64,000 nucleotides of DNA from the NCBI GenBank assembly GCA_964509425.1, contig CAZDWZ010000002.1, positions 1 through 64,000 on the forward strand. The letters are read 5' to 3'. Positions 50,344-59,110 of the stretch are shown here, one piece after another (the stretch's first letter is position 1; every line of letters starts with the position of its first letter). A program made the translations under genes and the position numbers. The notes below the pieces were generated by a model, which made no database searches, was not told where the DNA came from, and saw only the letters and a list, made by a program, of their open reading frames with translations. The DNA comes from CAZDWZ01 sp964509425 (lineage in GTDB: Bacteria > Bdellovibrionota_C > UBA2361 > SZUA-149 > CAZDWZ01).

Positions 50344-51098
50344 CGAATCACCTTCACTTCATTTGCAAGCTTTTGAACCAGTTCCGGGACCGAGGCAACT
50401 TTCACGCCCGCCTTTCTTCCCGCGGGATATTGCAGCGATTTAATTCGCACAACGGCCTTCGCGGCAACACCCAGCGAATCGAACGAAATTTCTTCCACAG
50501 GCTTTTTCTTCGCTTTAACAATTGCCGGGAGCGAGAGATATCGAGGCTCGTTCAGACGCAGATCTGTTGTGATAACCGCTGGGGTCGCGAGCGAGATGGT
50601 CTCGAGACCTCCGTCAACCTCACGAGTAACGTCGACACGGCTGCCATCTGCGTTGATGACCACCTTCGAAGCAAAGGTCGCCTGCGGCAGATTGAGCCTG
50701 GCAGCAAGGAGCTGGCCTGTCTGGTTGGCATCCGAATCAACGGACTGCTTGCCCATGATCACGAGTTGCGGCGACTCTTTTTCGTAAATCTTCACGAGCG
50801 CTCGACTCACAGCATCCGAATCAATGCTTGCTTCCGTAACCACCACGATCGCTCGATCGGCTCCAAGCGCAAGAGCCGCTCTGACTTGCTCAACCACAGC
50901 AGCCGGTCCGATGCTCACGACCACAACTTCCACTCCGGCGCGTTGCTCCTTGATGCGGACCGCTTCTTCAACTGCAATCTCATCAAACGGGTTCACCACC
51001 CACTTGATATTATCCGTAACAATTCCCTGGCTGTCGGGACGGATTTTGATCTTCACCTCATAGTCGGGAACCCTTTTAATGGGCACGAGCACTTTCAT
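50340..51098 (-). CDS. etfB: Electron transfer flavoprotein subunit beta
   Basis: 252 residues. MKVLVPIKRVPDYEVKIKIRPD start, then VNPFDEIAVEEAVRIKE, ALALGADRAIVV and MGKQSVDSDANQTGQLLAARL, the AMP-binding and recognition segments of EtfB. AAGGTG lies before the ATG. First gene of etfB-etfA-DUF192. No FixC/ETF-QO or bifurcating partner adjacent. Confidence 0.97.
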   Translation of the reverse strand: MKVLVPIKRVPDYEVKIKIRPDSQGIVTDNIKWVVNPFDEIAVEEAVRIKEQRAGVEVVVVSIGPAAVVEQVRAALALGADRAIVVVTEASIDSDAVSRALVKIYEKESPQLVIMGKQSVDSDANQTGQLLAARLNLPQATFASKVVINADGSRVDVTREVDGGLETISLATPAVITTDLRLNEPRYLSLPAIVKAKKKPVEEISFDSLGVAAKAVVRIKSLQYPAGRKAGVKVASVPELVQKLANEVKVIR

Positions 51099-51243
51099 CG
51101 TTCACCTTAAACATCGTTAATCGCGGGGCCATTTTGCCTTAATCTCGGAAAACACAAAACACTTTTCCCAGGCAGAATCCTAGACTTTCAAAGGAGCATC
51201 CACTAGTGTTCCAAAATCACTGCTCTACCTAACGAGGAATTAT

Positions 51244-52050
51244 ATGGCGCCTGAAGAGAACCCAACTGGAAGCGCTCCGTCCGATACAAACGAAGCAAAC
51301 GGTGTCATGGGGACCGGCACGACTCCGGTAGAGGCCCAGGTTCAATCCGAAGCCGTCAAGTCCGTCGTTCAGGACGTTCCTCCGGGAAGCGCCGCAGCTG
51401 CCGAGAGTTCTGGATCGGCCGGCGACTCCACCACGGGTTCAACAACCGGTCAATCATCGGCATACGCCGCCTCAGGCCCTGCATGCAGCGCTCAAGAATG
51501 CTTCATGAAGGCGGCCACTGAAGGCTTCGAACTTGCGAAGCAAGTGATCTCAAATCCCGTAGGAATGTGGAAAGAGGTGAAGGAAAAACCATGGACGGTT
51601 TCCGACATCTACAAGAAATACTACATGCCGCTTCTGGCGATTCCGATTGTCGCCATGTACATCGGACTGAATATTCTTGGCCCGTTACCGGTTGTCTCCG
51701 GATTCTTCAAGTCGATCGCGATGTATGCCATTCAGCTCGTGACGTTTTACATCTATGCGCTCGTTGTGAAGGCGTTGGCGACGCAGTTCGGCGGCAACGC
51801 CACCCTAGAAAACTGCATGAAGCTCCTTTTCGTATCGGGACTGCCGGTGATGTTCGCTTCCGCAGTCATGGTCATTCCAGTTCCCCTCCTTGTCTTCATC
51901 CCGCTCTTGGCAGGACTCGCAGGAGTATATGCTTTCTATCAAGGGATACCGGAGATGACGGGAACCGATCCAAGCAAACGATTGCAAATCTTCGTCACGC
52001 TCATCGTTGTCGTGCTCTTCATGTGCATGGCGCTTCAGGCCATTTTCTAG
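51244..52050 (+). CDS. Yip1-family membrane protein
   Basis: 268 residues. The first 95 are polar, Gly/Ser/Thr-rich and probably cytoplasmic. A segment EGFELAKQVISNPVGMWKEVKEKP leads into five transmembrane helices of Yip1 type (YYMPLLAIPIVAMYIGLNIL; YAIQLVTFYIYALVVKALA; LPVMFASAVMVIPVPLLVF; LAGVYAFYQG; ILQIFVTLIVVVLF-like end). Bacterial Yip1 proteins are of unknown role. The ATG at 51244 is preceded by ACGAGGAATTAT. Confidence 0.82.
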   Translation: MAPEENPTGSAPSDTNEANGVMGTGTTPVEAQVQSEAVKSVVQDVPPGSAAAAESSGSAGDSTTGSTTGQSSAYAASGPACSAQECFMKAATEGFELAKQVISNPVGMWKEVKEKPWTVSDIYKKYYMPLLAIPIVAMYIGLNILGPLPVVSGFFKSIAMYAIQLVTFYIYALVVKALATQFGGNATLENCMKLLFVSGLPVMFASAVMVIPVPLLVFIPLLAGLAGVYAFYQGIPEMTGTDPSKRLQIFVTLIVVVLFMCMALQAIF

Positions 52051-52156
52051 ACGACGTCGGCCGCGCTTTACACCTTTCAGCTGACCTCCGCTCCGCAAGT
52101 AGCGCATCCACCTTGCTTGCGCGAGTCTTACTCTCTCGCAGCAACATTCACCGACT

Positions 52157-52681
52157 GCCCGGCGTCGTTCGCAGGTATTTCAGGCAGTGAAGGAGTGGTG
52201 AGAAAGATGGGCGCTTGTCTGCGCCCAAGGACGCCGCGCTGCGTTGGCCCGCTGAGGAATTTTTATGGCAGCGCGTGCCGCATTAACGCATGGCGCTAGC
52301 AGCATGAAACCCGCACGCCTCCGTAAGATAGAGAAATGAGGATGCATATCCTAGCTCTGCGTAGAGCTTTCGCGCCTCCACTTCGGCGAGATGGCGAATA
52401 ACTTGTTCCGTCTCCGCTTTTTCAGCGCGAACCTGACTATCAAGCCCGATAACAACATCTTCATTCGTGAGCGATGCGAGTGGTCCGTCCATGAAGTTTT
52501 CTCTCCTGAGTTTCTCTCAAGAGCACTCTCACATGGGGGGAAATCAGTCCGCGCAATTCGCCTCTGACTCGGGAAAGTTTTTTCGCAGTACACCAAAGCG
52601 GTGCACGGCGCCGCATCCCGCGCGCGCCCCTCGTCCCCTTCACTCCCTCACCGCCTGAAATACCTGCGAACGACGCCGGGC
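52157..52681. repeat. 29-bp perfect inverted repeat flanking the HNH remnant
   Basis: Positions 52157-52185 (GCCCGGCGTCGTTCG...CAGGC) recur as the exact reverse complement at 52653-52681. Inside the left copy GTGAAGGAGTG follows; the right copy has a related CACTCCCTCAC in the matching place, so homology extends imperfectly for about 45 bases. The pair encloses the HNH-like fragment, suggesting a mobile or duplicated unit. Confidence 0.9.
52283..52492 (-). pseudogene. Truncated HNH endonuclease-family N-terminus (DUF222-like)
   Basis: 69 residues: VIGLDSQVRAEKAETEQVIRHLAEVEARKLYAELGYASSFLYLTEACGFHAASAMR, then a stop. The pattern HLxEVExRKLYxELGYxSxFxY...GxxxxxAxRRI is the N-terminal domain of a family of HNH endonucleases common in Deltaproteobacteria and Bdellovibrionota. 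Beyond the stop another frame continues INAARAAIKIP, the expected next block, so a small frameshift broke the gene and no HNH domain is left. The ribosome site and ATG are intact. Confidence 0.65.
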
Positions 52682-52781
52682 ATCCGCAAAGTGGCGGCCG
52701 CACGCCAAATCAATCGCACGGGCCCACCGCCTTCATTTCAACCATCGCTCAGCAGCTCGGACTCAGCCGAAACCCGCACCC

Positions 52782-53126
52782 TCACCCCGGCGGCCAAACA
52801 AACTCCCGGCCGCCCATCACATGCATGTGCATTTGAAACACGGTCTGCCCGCCGAACTTGCCGGTGTTCATCACGACTCGATATCCGTCTTCGGCAATTT
52901 CTAGTTTTCGAGCGAGCTCGGAAGCGACGCACAACATGTGTCCGAGGAGCTGTTTATCATCCGCGGTTACTTCCGCTAATGAAACCAAGGTCTTCTTCGG
53001 AACAATAAGAACATGTGTCGGGGCTACAGGCTGAATATCGTTAAAGGCAATACAATATTCATCTTCGTGGATTAACTTCGTCGGAATTTCCTTGCGGATG
53101 ATCTTATGAAAAATCGTGTCTGACAT
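52782..53126 (-). CDS. hinT: HIT-family nucleotide hydrolase (HinT-like)
   Basis: 114 residues. The HIT motif is QMHMHVMGGR; earlier DTIFHKIIRKEIPTKLIHEDEYCIAFNDI and APTHVLIVPKK match HinT (Hint) proteins. HinT hydrolyses AMP-lysine and other phosphoramidates. ATG after GAGG. It lies 20 bases downstream of purC on the same strand, a likely operon. Confidence 0.93.
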   Translation of the reverse strand: MSDTIFHKIIRKEIPTKLIHEDEYCIAFNDIQPVAPTHVLIVPKKTLVSLAEVTADDKQLLGHMLCVASELARKLEIAEDGYRVVMNTGKFGGQTVFQMHMHVMGGREFVWPPG

Positions 53127-53146
53127 CGGACTCGCCTCAGTAAATA

Positions 53147-54121
53147 TTAACTCACTCGATACTTCGCCAGGTTGTTCTCAATCCGGGCAGAAATGCGATC
53201 GTCCGCCGGAATTTTGAACTCCATTCCCGTGATTCGGTAATACAGATCAAAGAACTTTCGCGCGAGCATGAGGCGGACCTCATCGGAGATCTGCGGCTTG
53301 GGCTTTCCGTAATCGAATCCTTGCTCACGCAACCAGAGTCGGAAAAACTCTTTATCAAGGCTCTCCGGCTCCTTCCCTTCACGCATCCGCGCTTCATAAG
53401 TCTCGGCAACCCAATATCGGGACGAATCGGGAGTATGGACCTCGTCGGCGAGAGTCAGCCGACCGGCTTCGTCGAATCCCATCTCGTATTTGGTGTCGAC
53501 CAAGATCAGCCCGCGATCGGCAGAGAGCTTTTGTCCTCTCGCGAAGAGCGCGAGTGCCTTTTCAGAGATTTCTTCCCATTCCGATTTCGATGCGAGACCC
53601 CGCTCGATAATCCCGGCGGTATCGATGAGATCATCATGCTCGCCTTTCGTTGTCGGCGTAATAATCGGTTTTGCAAACTTCTGATTCTTAACCATCCCCT
53701 CGGGGAGTTGATTCCCACAAAAGTTTCTGACGCCCTTTGAATAATTCACCCAGGCAGAAGTCCCGGTTGACCCCGCCAGATACGCGCGGACAACGATTTC
53801 TACCTTCAGCATCTTCAGTTTCTTCACGACCATCGCGTTCTCATCAGGAACGGCGATCACATGTGTGGGCATGATGTCGGTCACCTGAGTGAACCACCAT
53901 GCGCTTATTTGATTCAGCGTCTGACCTTTGAGCGGAATCGTGCACCATGAGATATCGAACGCCGACTGACGGTCCGTCGCAACGAGAATGCTTTGCGCAC
54001 CTTGCGAGTATACATCGCGGACTTTTCCTTCGTAGCGTTCGCCAAGATTCGTAAATTCCGTTCGCTCGAGTGCTGTCGTTAAGAACGGTCGTAGATTTTC
54101 GTCGGAAATAATCGTCTTCAT
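53147..54121 (-). CDS. purC: Phosphoribosylaminoimidazole-succinocarboxamide synthase
   Basis: 324 residues from ATG at 54121 (MKTIISDENLRPFL). The upstream 80 open codons lack a start signal. Typical blocks: YEGKVRDVYSQGAQSILVATDRQSAFD, EIVVRAYLAGSTGTSAWVNYSKG, PIITPTTKGEHD and LTLADEVHTPDSSRYW. It joins aspartate to CAIR with ATP in purine synthesis. This is the long, eukaryote/gamma-like form (about 300) rather than the short 240-residue form. Confidence 0.95.
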   Translation of the reverse strand: MKTIISDENLRPFLTTALERTEFTNLGERYEGKVRDVYSQGAQSILVATDRQSAFDISWCTIPLKGQTLNQISAWWFTQVTDIMPTHVIAVPDENAMVVKKLKMLKVEIVVRAYLAGSTGTSAWVNYSKGVRNFCGNQLPEGMVKNQKFAKPIITPTTKGEHDDLIDTAGIIERGLASKSEWEEISEKALALFARGQKLSADRGLILVDTKYEMGFDEAGRLTLADEVHTPDSSRYWVAETYEARMREGKEPESLDKEFFRLWLREQGFDYGKPKPQISDEVRLMLARKFFDLYYRITGMEFKIPADDRISARIENNLAKYRVS

Positions 54122-54259
54122 AGTAGTCTGAGAATAACCCGGAGAGGAGGAACGGTAAACTGCCGGATGAGATCGGGCAGTATAATGGCGTTTTTCCTGG
54201 GAACGAATAATAAAAAGTGCTCTACTTCGCGGCGGGATTTCTAACTTGTTGAGGAGACT

Positions 54260-55108
54260 ATGGCTCACCTGACCGTCGATAAAGAAAATTCCACCTCCGT
54301 TGAAATTTATTACGAGGATCACGGGACCGCGTCGGAAAAGAATCCGGTGGTTCTTATTCACGGCTGGCCGCTCAGCGGACGGGCTTGGGAGGGCCAGTTG
54401 TCAGCGCTCCTTCACGAGGGACATCGCGTCATTACCTACGATCGCCGCGGATTTGGCGAATCGAGCAAACCCTCAACCGGATACGAATACGACACGTTGG
54501 CGAAGGACCTCCACACGTTGCTTTCCAAGCTCGATCTAAAAGATGTAACGCTGGCGGGGTTCTCGATGGGTGGAGGCGAAGTCGCCCGGTATCTTTCGAC
54601 TTACGGAAGCGGAAGAGTCCGCTCGGCAATTTTTTTAGGCGCCATTCCGCCTTTTCTTTTGAAAACCGCCGATAACCCACAGGGCATCGATGGAAAAGTC
54701 TTCGACGACATCCAAGCGGGGATCCGAAAAGACAGGCCTGCTTTCCTCACACAGTTTTTAAGTAATTTCTTCAACGCCGATAAGTTCGAAGGGAAGCAAA
54801 TCAGCAGCGAAACCATCCGCATGTGCTGGAACATTGCGAGCATGGCTTCTCCGATCGCCTGCCATGACTGTGTGCGCGCCTGGTTAACGGATTTCAGAGA
54901 AGACTTGCAAAAGATTGACGTGCCGTGTCTGGTTATTCACGGCGACGATGACCGAATTGTTCCCTTGGACATCAGCGGACAGCAAACTCAGAAGCAGATC
55001 AAGGATTGTAAAATTTCCATCATCAAAGGCGGGCCGCACGGATTTACCTCGACTCACGCGAACGAGGTAAACGAAACCATGCTCGGTTTCTTGGGAATTC
55101 GAACTTGA
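54260..55108 (+). CDS. Alpha/beta hydrolase (non-haem chloroperoxidase-like)
   Basis: 282 residues, GAGGAGA before the ATG. Catalytic Ser in AGFSMGGGEVARYL, Asp in VIHGDDDRIVPLD, His near GGPHGFTSTHA; oxyanion HGWPLSGRAWE. Highly similar in layout to co-factor-free haloperoxidases/esterases (CPO/EstA type). The natural substrate is unknown; perhydrolase activity of this group is a side reaction of esterases. Divergent from purC with 138 bases between. Confidence 0.92.
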   Translation: MAHLTVDKENSTSVEIYYEDHGTASEKNPVVLIHGWPLSGRAWEGQLSALLHEGHRVITYDRRGFGESSKPSTGYEYDTLAKDLHTLLSKLDLKDVTLAGFSMGGGEVARYLSTYGSGRVRSAIFLGAIPPFLLKTADNPQGIDGKVFDDIQAGIRKDRPAFLTQFLSNFFNADKFEGKQISSETIRMCWNIASMASPIACHDCVRAWLTDFREDLQKIDVPCLVIHGDDDRIVPLDISGQQTQKQIKDCKISIIKGGPHGFTSTHANEVNETMLGFLGIRT

Positions 55109-55257
55109 ATCGCCTAAACTGAATGAACTGATCCCCGGGGTGAGGGAGTGGATACCAACCTCTGATTTCTCCTTTCGGAGGCCTACTCGCTCACCTCGTC
55201 ACGTTTTGCCGTTCCACCGCTCGAGGGGATTCGTGCACGTCACGAACCCCCCTCGCC

Positions 55258-55977
55258 CTACCAGAACAGCATCAGCGCAATCCCCCCGAAGAGGAGCGCG
55301 AGAATCACGACGACAAGCACGGTCACGACAGTTTTCCCCACCCATCCGGGTTTTGGTTCCAGATTTCCTTTCCTCCTTTCTCGTTCTTCTACCTCGCGAC
55401 GGTGTTCTTGGATCATATCGACGATTGTCGGCGGACCGACGGGCTCTGTGCGGGGCTTCGACGGTTCGTCCGCCGGACGCCGCCGCTCTCGCCTGCTACC
55501 TCGGTCGCCTTCGGCCGTGCGCTTCAAGAGCGCCGACTCGTATCGCCTGACCAACTGACGAGCCCCCGACTCGCCGTATTCTTCTGTCAGGTTAATGTTC
55601 ACACTCTCGTTCCACGGCAGGATTTCACCCGTTGAAATCCGCCGGGTGCTGCTTCGAACTCTTCTCGCTATCGCCATTACGCAAATCAATGCGCGTTCGA
55701 GGATGTGATCGGGAGGCGCGTGTTCGAGGTCGACGAGCGCACTGCGGTCAGCGAGGGTGGTTTCTTCACTCCCGCCGGCCACCTGTCCGATCACCCGCAT
55801 CGCGACGTTGAGACACATGTCCCTCCGCAGGTCGCGAATCTCCGCGAACGACGCCGGAGGTTGGACCAGACAGGAGTCGGGGGAAAGTTCGGCCACCCAG
55901 TTGGAAGCAGCGATAAAGGCTCGAATCGCGGTCCGGCGTCGTGCCAGACGAACCCGCTCTTCGCCTTCTCGGTGCAT
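55258..55977 (-). CDS. GC-rich, tail-anchored hypothetical protein
   Basis: 239 residues, AAGGAG before the ATG. Helical soluble region of about 200 residues rich in Arg and Glu (GDRGSRRERRRPADEPSKPRTEP) and a C-terminal transmembrane segment (VGKTVVTVLVVVILALLFGGIALMLFW), so probably tail-anchored. Codon use is richer in G/C than neighbours, like the gene at 30876; both may be recent arrivals. Not recognised. Confidence 0.55.
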   Translation of the reverse strand: MHREGEERVRLARRRTAIRAFIAASNWVAELSPDSCLVQPPASFAEIRDLRRDMCLNVAMRVIGQVAGGSEETTLADRSALVDLEHAPPDHILERALICVMAIARRVRSSTRRISTGEILPWNESVNINLTEEYGESGARQLVRRYESALLKRTAEGDRGSRRERRRPADEPSKPRTEPVGPPTIVDMIQEHRREVEERERRKGNLEPKPGWVGKTVVTVLVVVILALLFGGIALMLFW

Positions 55978-56115
55978 AGTAGCTCCTTATACCTATCGGA
56001 AAGGGCAGCATTTACGTGCCACCCCATTTCAGGCATCCACTCACTCACAAGCCGTTTAGAAAACGACCGGTTGAAAATCCGATCATGTTCAGTCGACAAA
56101 GAACAAGGTTCCGTT

Positions 56116-56134
56116 GCCCCCTAAAAAAGGGGGC
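56116..56134 (-). terminator. Hairpin downstream of the GNAT gene
   Basis: GCCCCCT and AGGGGGC around five A/T bases, 62-80 bases after the GNAT stop in its direction. On the coding strand the loop is T5 and there is no following T-run; terminator role is tentative. Confidence 0.4.
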
Positions 56135-56195
56135 CTATCAACACGACTGCAATAATCTTGGAACTACAATTCGAAGTGTATCTGCCCGGCCAGGG

Positions 56196-56753
56196 TTATG
56201 ATACCCGGCGCTCCCTCACACAGGCATAAATTCTCGTATCACTGACGAGACCATCACGTCCGACTCTGTCGTTTTTCAGCTGAGCTTCGAGGTGATACCC
56301 TGCCCGCTCCGCCACCCGGCAACTGCGCTCGTTCCGCGCATCGCAAATTATTTCTGTACGTCTTGCCTTGAGGGTTTCGTACGCAAAGTCGGTAACTCGG
56401 ACAACTGCCTCGGTGGTGAATCCACGACCGGCTGCAGACTTCCTGATCCAATATCCAATCTCGAATTTTGGTACCGACCAGTCAAGCCGCGGAATCCCGC
56501 ACGAGCCGACGAGCATGCCCGACGACTTATCGAACAGAAGCATATTGAATGACTTCTTCTCGTGGAAGTCGGAAGCAAAGTTGGATTGGACCTGCTCGCT
56601 TTCTTCGATTGTCGGAGCCTTTGTTGCCCAAGGCATCCATTGATGCAGCAGCTCAAATGTTTCGAGCACTGCTTCGTTAATCAGCTTCCCGTCGCCCCGG
56701 CGCGGAATTCGCAGAATGAGTCTTTCGGAAGTTATCTCAGTGGGGACTCTCAT
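56196..56753 (-). CDS. GNAT acetyltransferase, RimJ/RimL type
   Basis: 185 residues. TSERLILRIPRRGDGKLINEAVLET start, FEIGYWIRKSAAGRGFTTEAVVRVTDFAYETL with the acetyl-CoA motif (R-x-x-G-R-G-F), and NERSCRVAERAGYHLE. These enzymes N-acetylate ribosomal proteins or small molecules; target unknown. Stands alone between terminator-like hairpin and the BASS transporter. Confidence 0.88.
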   Translation of the reverse strand: MRVPTEITSERLILRIPRRGDGKLINEAVLETFELLHQWMPWATKAPTIEESEQVQSNFASDFHEKKSFNMLLFDKSSGMLVGSCGIPRLDWSVPKFEIGYWIRKSAAGRGFTTEAVVRVTDFAYETLKARRTEIICDARNERSCRVAERAGYHLEAQLKNDRVGRDGLVSDTRIYACVRERRVS

Positions 56754-56812
56754 TTCGTCGTCTCACATTCCTATCGTAACTCCTGCTCCGCCGGAGCGGT
56801 CCTCGCTGAGAT

Positions 56813-57757
56813 CTAACGCGCATCCGCGGAGCAGTGCATCTTAGCTTTCACCAACTTCGCCGTCACTTGGCCCATGAATTGTTGAAAGAGGTGGTAGACC
56901 ACAACGTAAATAATACTCCGCGGAGTGAAATAGGTGAACCCCACTATAGCGGCAAACGTGATCGTGACCTGCGCGCTGCAGAACATTACCGCGAGCGCAT
57001 CCTCATTTGTCAGTCCCAAAAATCGAGCACCCTGATAGCTGAGGAGGGCCGTCAACACATACTGAACAGCGACGGCAAAAAGCACCAAAGCAAGCGGGAC
57101 CTCGGAAAGTCGCCCACTCGAAAGCGCCGTCATCACGGTAATCCAGATGAGCACGAGATTAAGAATCCTGGAACCGGACTTCACATATGACGGGAGAGAT
57201 CCGATCCATCCTCTGACAAACACGCCGACAAAGACTGGAGCAAGCACGAAGAGCACCAGTGTTCTCAACATGTCCCAGACCGGCACAGTTATGGTGGAAC
57301 CGAGTCCCCAATGAAGAAGCCATGGCGACAGGAAAACCCCGAGAATATTGATCACCGTCATCAGTATCAATGCGAGGGAATGATTTCCGCCCGAAAGGTC
57401 AGTCCATATGACTGAGGATGCCTGCGTTGTCGGCACTGATCCCGCAAGAACGATGCCGATGAACATTTCTCGGTCTGCCGAGAAAAGCCATTTCCCGAGC
57501 CCGTAGCTGAGAAGCGGCATGAATGCGAAACTGCAAAAACACGTCAATACTACCGCGCCCAGTTGCCGCTTCGAAAACCGAAGCTCACGGGTCTCAAACC
57601 GGAATCCGATGAGGATGAGGCTGAATGAGATCAGGTAGGTGATCCAAGGTTTGATCGCCTCTCCCATCCAAGGAAATGTTGTTCCGAGAAATACGACGGC
57701 AGAAAGGCCGACGAAGAACCAGTTACTCTTCAGGAATTCAGAAGCTCTCGTCAGCAT
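56813..57757 (-). CDS. Bile acid:sodium symporter-family (SLC10A7/YfeH-like) transporter
   Basis: 314 residues from ATG at 57757 with GGAAG six bases upstream (GTG at 57808 also possible). Ten hydrophobic segments. SVPTTQASSVIWTDLSGGN is the crossover-helix motif of the family; NEDALAVMFCSAQVTITFA is the second. Members move organic anions or act as cation-coupled carriers; substrate unknown. Confidence 0.85.
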   Translation of the reverse strand: MLTRASEFLKSNWFFVGLSAVVFLGTTFPWMGEAIKPWITYLISFSLILIGFRFETRELRFSKRQLGAVVLTCFCSFAFMPLLSYGLGKWLFSADREMFIGIVLAGSVPTTQASSVIWTDLSGGNHSLALILMTVINILGVFLSPWLLHWGLGSTITVPVWDMLRTLVLFVLAPVFVGVFVRGWIGSLPSYVKSGSRILNLVLIWITVMTALSSGRLSEVPLALVLFAVAVQYVLTALLSYQGARFLGLTNEDALAVMFCSAQVTITFAAIVGFTYFTPRSIIYVVVYHLFQQFMGQVTAKLVKAKMHCSADAR

Positions 57758-57797
57758 CGGCTTCCACTGGCACTCACCACTGCCCTCCGCTCCACCG

Positions 57798-58079
57798 CTA
57801 TTGACCACCAGTCCAATGGTTACGAATGAGCGGCAACGAGAGAGTCGACAGGAAAAAGCCGAGCGTCGGGACGATCGCGTTCGCCCAAAACGGATGATTC
57901 CCCAGAGACCAAAATGTCAAGCACATCACCGCATACGTTAAGACAAGGATGCTCACTTTTCGGGCGAGACTCGTCTCCCAAGCTTTGGCTTTTTCAACCC
58001 GGTGATTGCGCGCTTCAATCGCATCGATTCGACGTAATAGCGACTGGATCGCCGGTTCAGTATTCTCAGTTGACGACAT
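57798..58079 (-). CDS. Small membrane protein with two helices
   Basis: 93 residues, ATG at 58079 after GGGAGCGG. N-terminal helix with heptads (AIQSLLRRIDAIEARNHRVEKAKAWE), then two transmembrane segments (ILVLTYAVMCLTFWSLG; AIVPTLGFFLSTLSLPLI). Resembles small 2TM coiled-coil proteins found next to transport genes. It ends just before the BASS gene. Function unknown. Confidence 0.6.
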   Translation of the reverse strand: MSSTENTEPAIQSLLRRIDAIEARNHRVEKAKAWETSLARKVSILVLTYAVMCLTFWSLGNHPFWANAIVPTLGFFLSTLSLPLIRNHWTGGQ

Positions 58080-58119
58080 ACGTTCCGCTCCCGCTTTGAA
58101 GTCGAGCGAAGAGTTCGTT

Positions 58120-58932
58120 CTAACGGTACTGATTGATCTCATCTCGCAGGCGTTTCGCTTCCATTCCGGCTGCTTCTGCAAAATCTACACCCTGAGAAGC
58201 ATACAAGACGGAGCGGGAGGCACTGATGATGAGCCCGGTTCCATCTTGCAATTTCCCATTCTCCATCACCGCGCGAATATCTCCGCCTTGTGCACCAATT
58301 CCGGGGACGAGAAATGGAACATCCCCGACTAGCTCGCGAATCGCGCCCATCTCGCCGGGATATGTGGCCCCGACAACGAGCAGAACGTTTTTATTAGAGT
58401 TCCATTCCCGAGCCGCTTTCTCGGCGACAACCTGAAATAATGGCTTCCCTTCAACTTGGAGGTCTTGCAGATCTTTCGCGCCGGGGTTCGAGGTTCGGCA
58501 GAGAATCACGGCTCCGTGCTCCGGATTTTTCAAGAATGGCACCAACGAATCCCCGCCGAGATACGGATTCACGGTGACGACGTCTGTATGAAATCTTTCG
58601 AATGCTTCTTTGGCGTACATCTCGGCGGTGTTTCCGATATCGCCGCGCTTCGAATCTAAGATCAGGAAGATGTGAGGATGATTCTCCCGGATGTAGCGGC
58701 AAGTCGCTTCAAGCTGATCTTCAGCCTTAGCCGCGGAGTAGAATGCAATTTGGGGTTTGAAGCAGCAGACATATTCCGCTGTGGAATCAATGATCGCCTT
58801 GTTGAACTCGAAAATCGCCTGTGGATGAGAGGCAAGATGCTTCGGAAACTTCGTCTGGTCCGGATCGAGCCCAACACAGAGAAGTGACGATGATTTTTTC
58901 CACGCATTTGCCAATCTTTCGCTGACTCTCAT
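58120..58932 (-). CDS. pyrF: Orotidine 5'-phosphate decarboxylase, long form
   Basis: 270 residues. LLCVGLDPDQTKFP, FKPQIAFY, and the catalytic LDSKRGDIGNTA (DxKxxDI). The late GIGAQGGDIRAV and SASRSVLYAS bind phosphate. It is the type-2 PyrF of about 270 residues seen in Actinobacteria and Myxobacteria, unlike the 230-residue E. coli form. Makes UMP. GAGGGAG before the ATG. Confidence 0.94.
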   Translation of the reverse strand: MRVSERLANAWKKSSSLLCVGLDPDQTKFPKHLASHPQAIFEFNKAIIDSTAEYVCCFKPQIAFYSAAKAEDQLEATCRYIRENHPHIFLILDSKRGDIGNTAEMYAKEAFERFHTDVVTVNPYLGGDSLVPFLKNPEHGAVILCRTSNPGAKDLQDLQVEGKPLFQVVAEKAAREWNSNKNVLLVVGATYPGEMGAIRELVGDVPFLVPGIGAQGGDIRAVMENGKLQDGTGLIISASRSVLYASQGVDFAEAAGMEAKRLRDEINQYR

Positions 58933-59110
58933 AGCTCCCTCAAGGGCTCTCTCCAGACGGTTTCTAACATACCTGAGCTTCGCGCCGTTTTTCCAGTGGT
59001 AGACAAATCACAATGTCTCACTGGTCCGAGAGCAACCGTGTCAGAGAATGCGAGTGCTCCGGCGTTTTGAAAAACAATACCGAAGGCTCAATTATTCGCC
59101 TGTCGAGATA

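Larger units (their letters stand above)
52051..52781. other. Low-coding region with decayed HNH-type gene
   Basis: About 730 bases holding only a truncated gene and a pair of inverted repeats (listed separately). G+C and simple-sequence content are higher than in flanking genes. No intact gene supported. Confidence 0.7.

Noticed and set aside
50373..51110. Antisense frame of 245 codons inside etfB
   Set aside because: Shadow frame, low-complexity translation, etfB certain.
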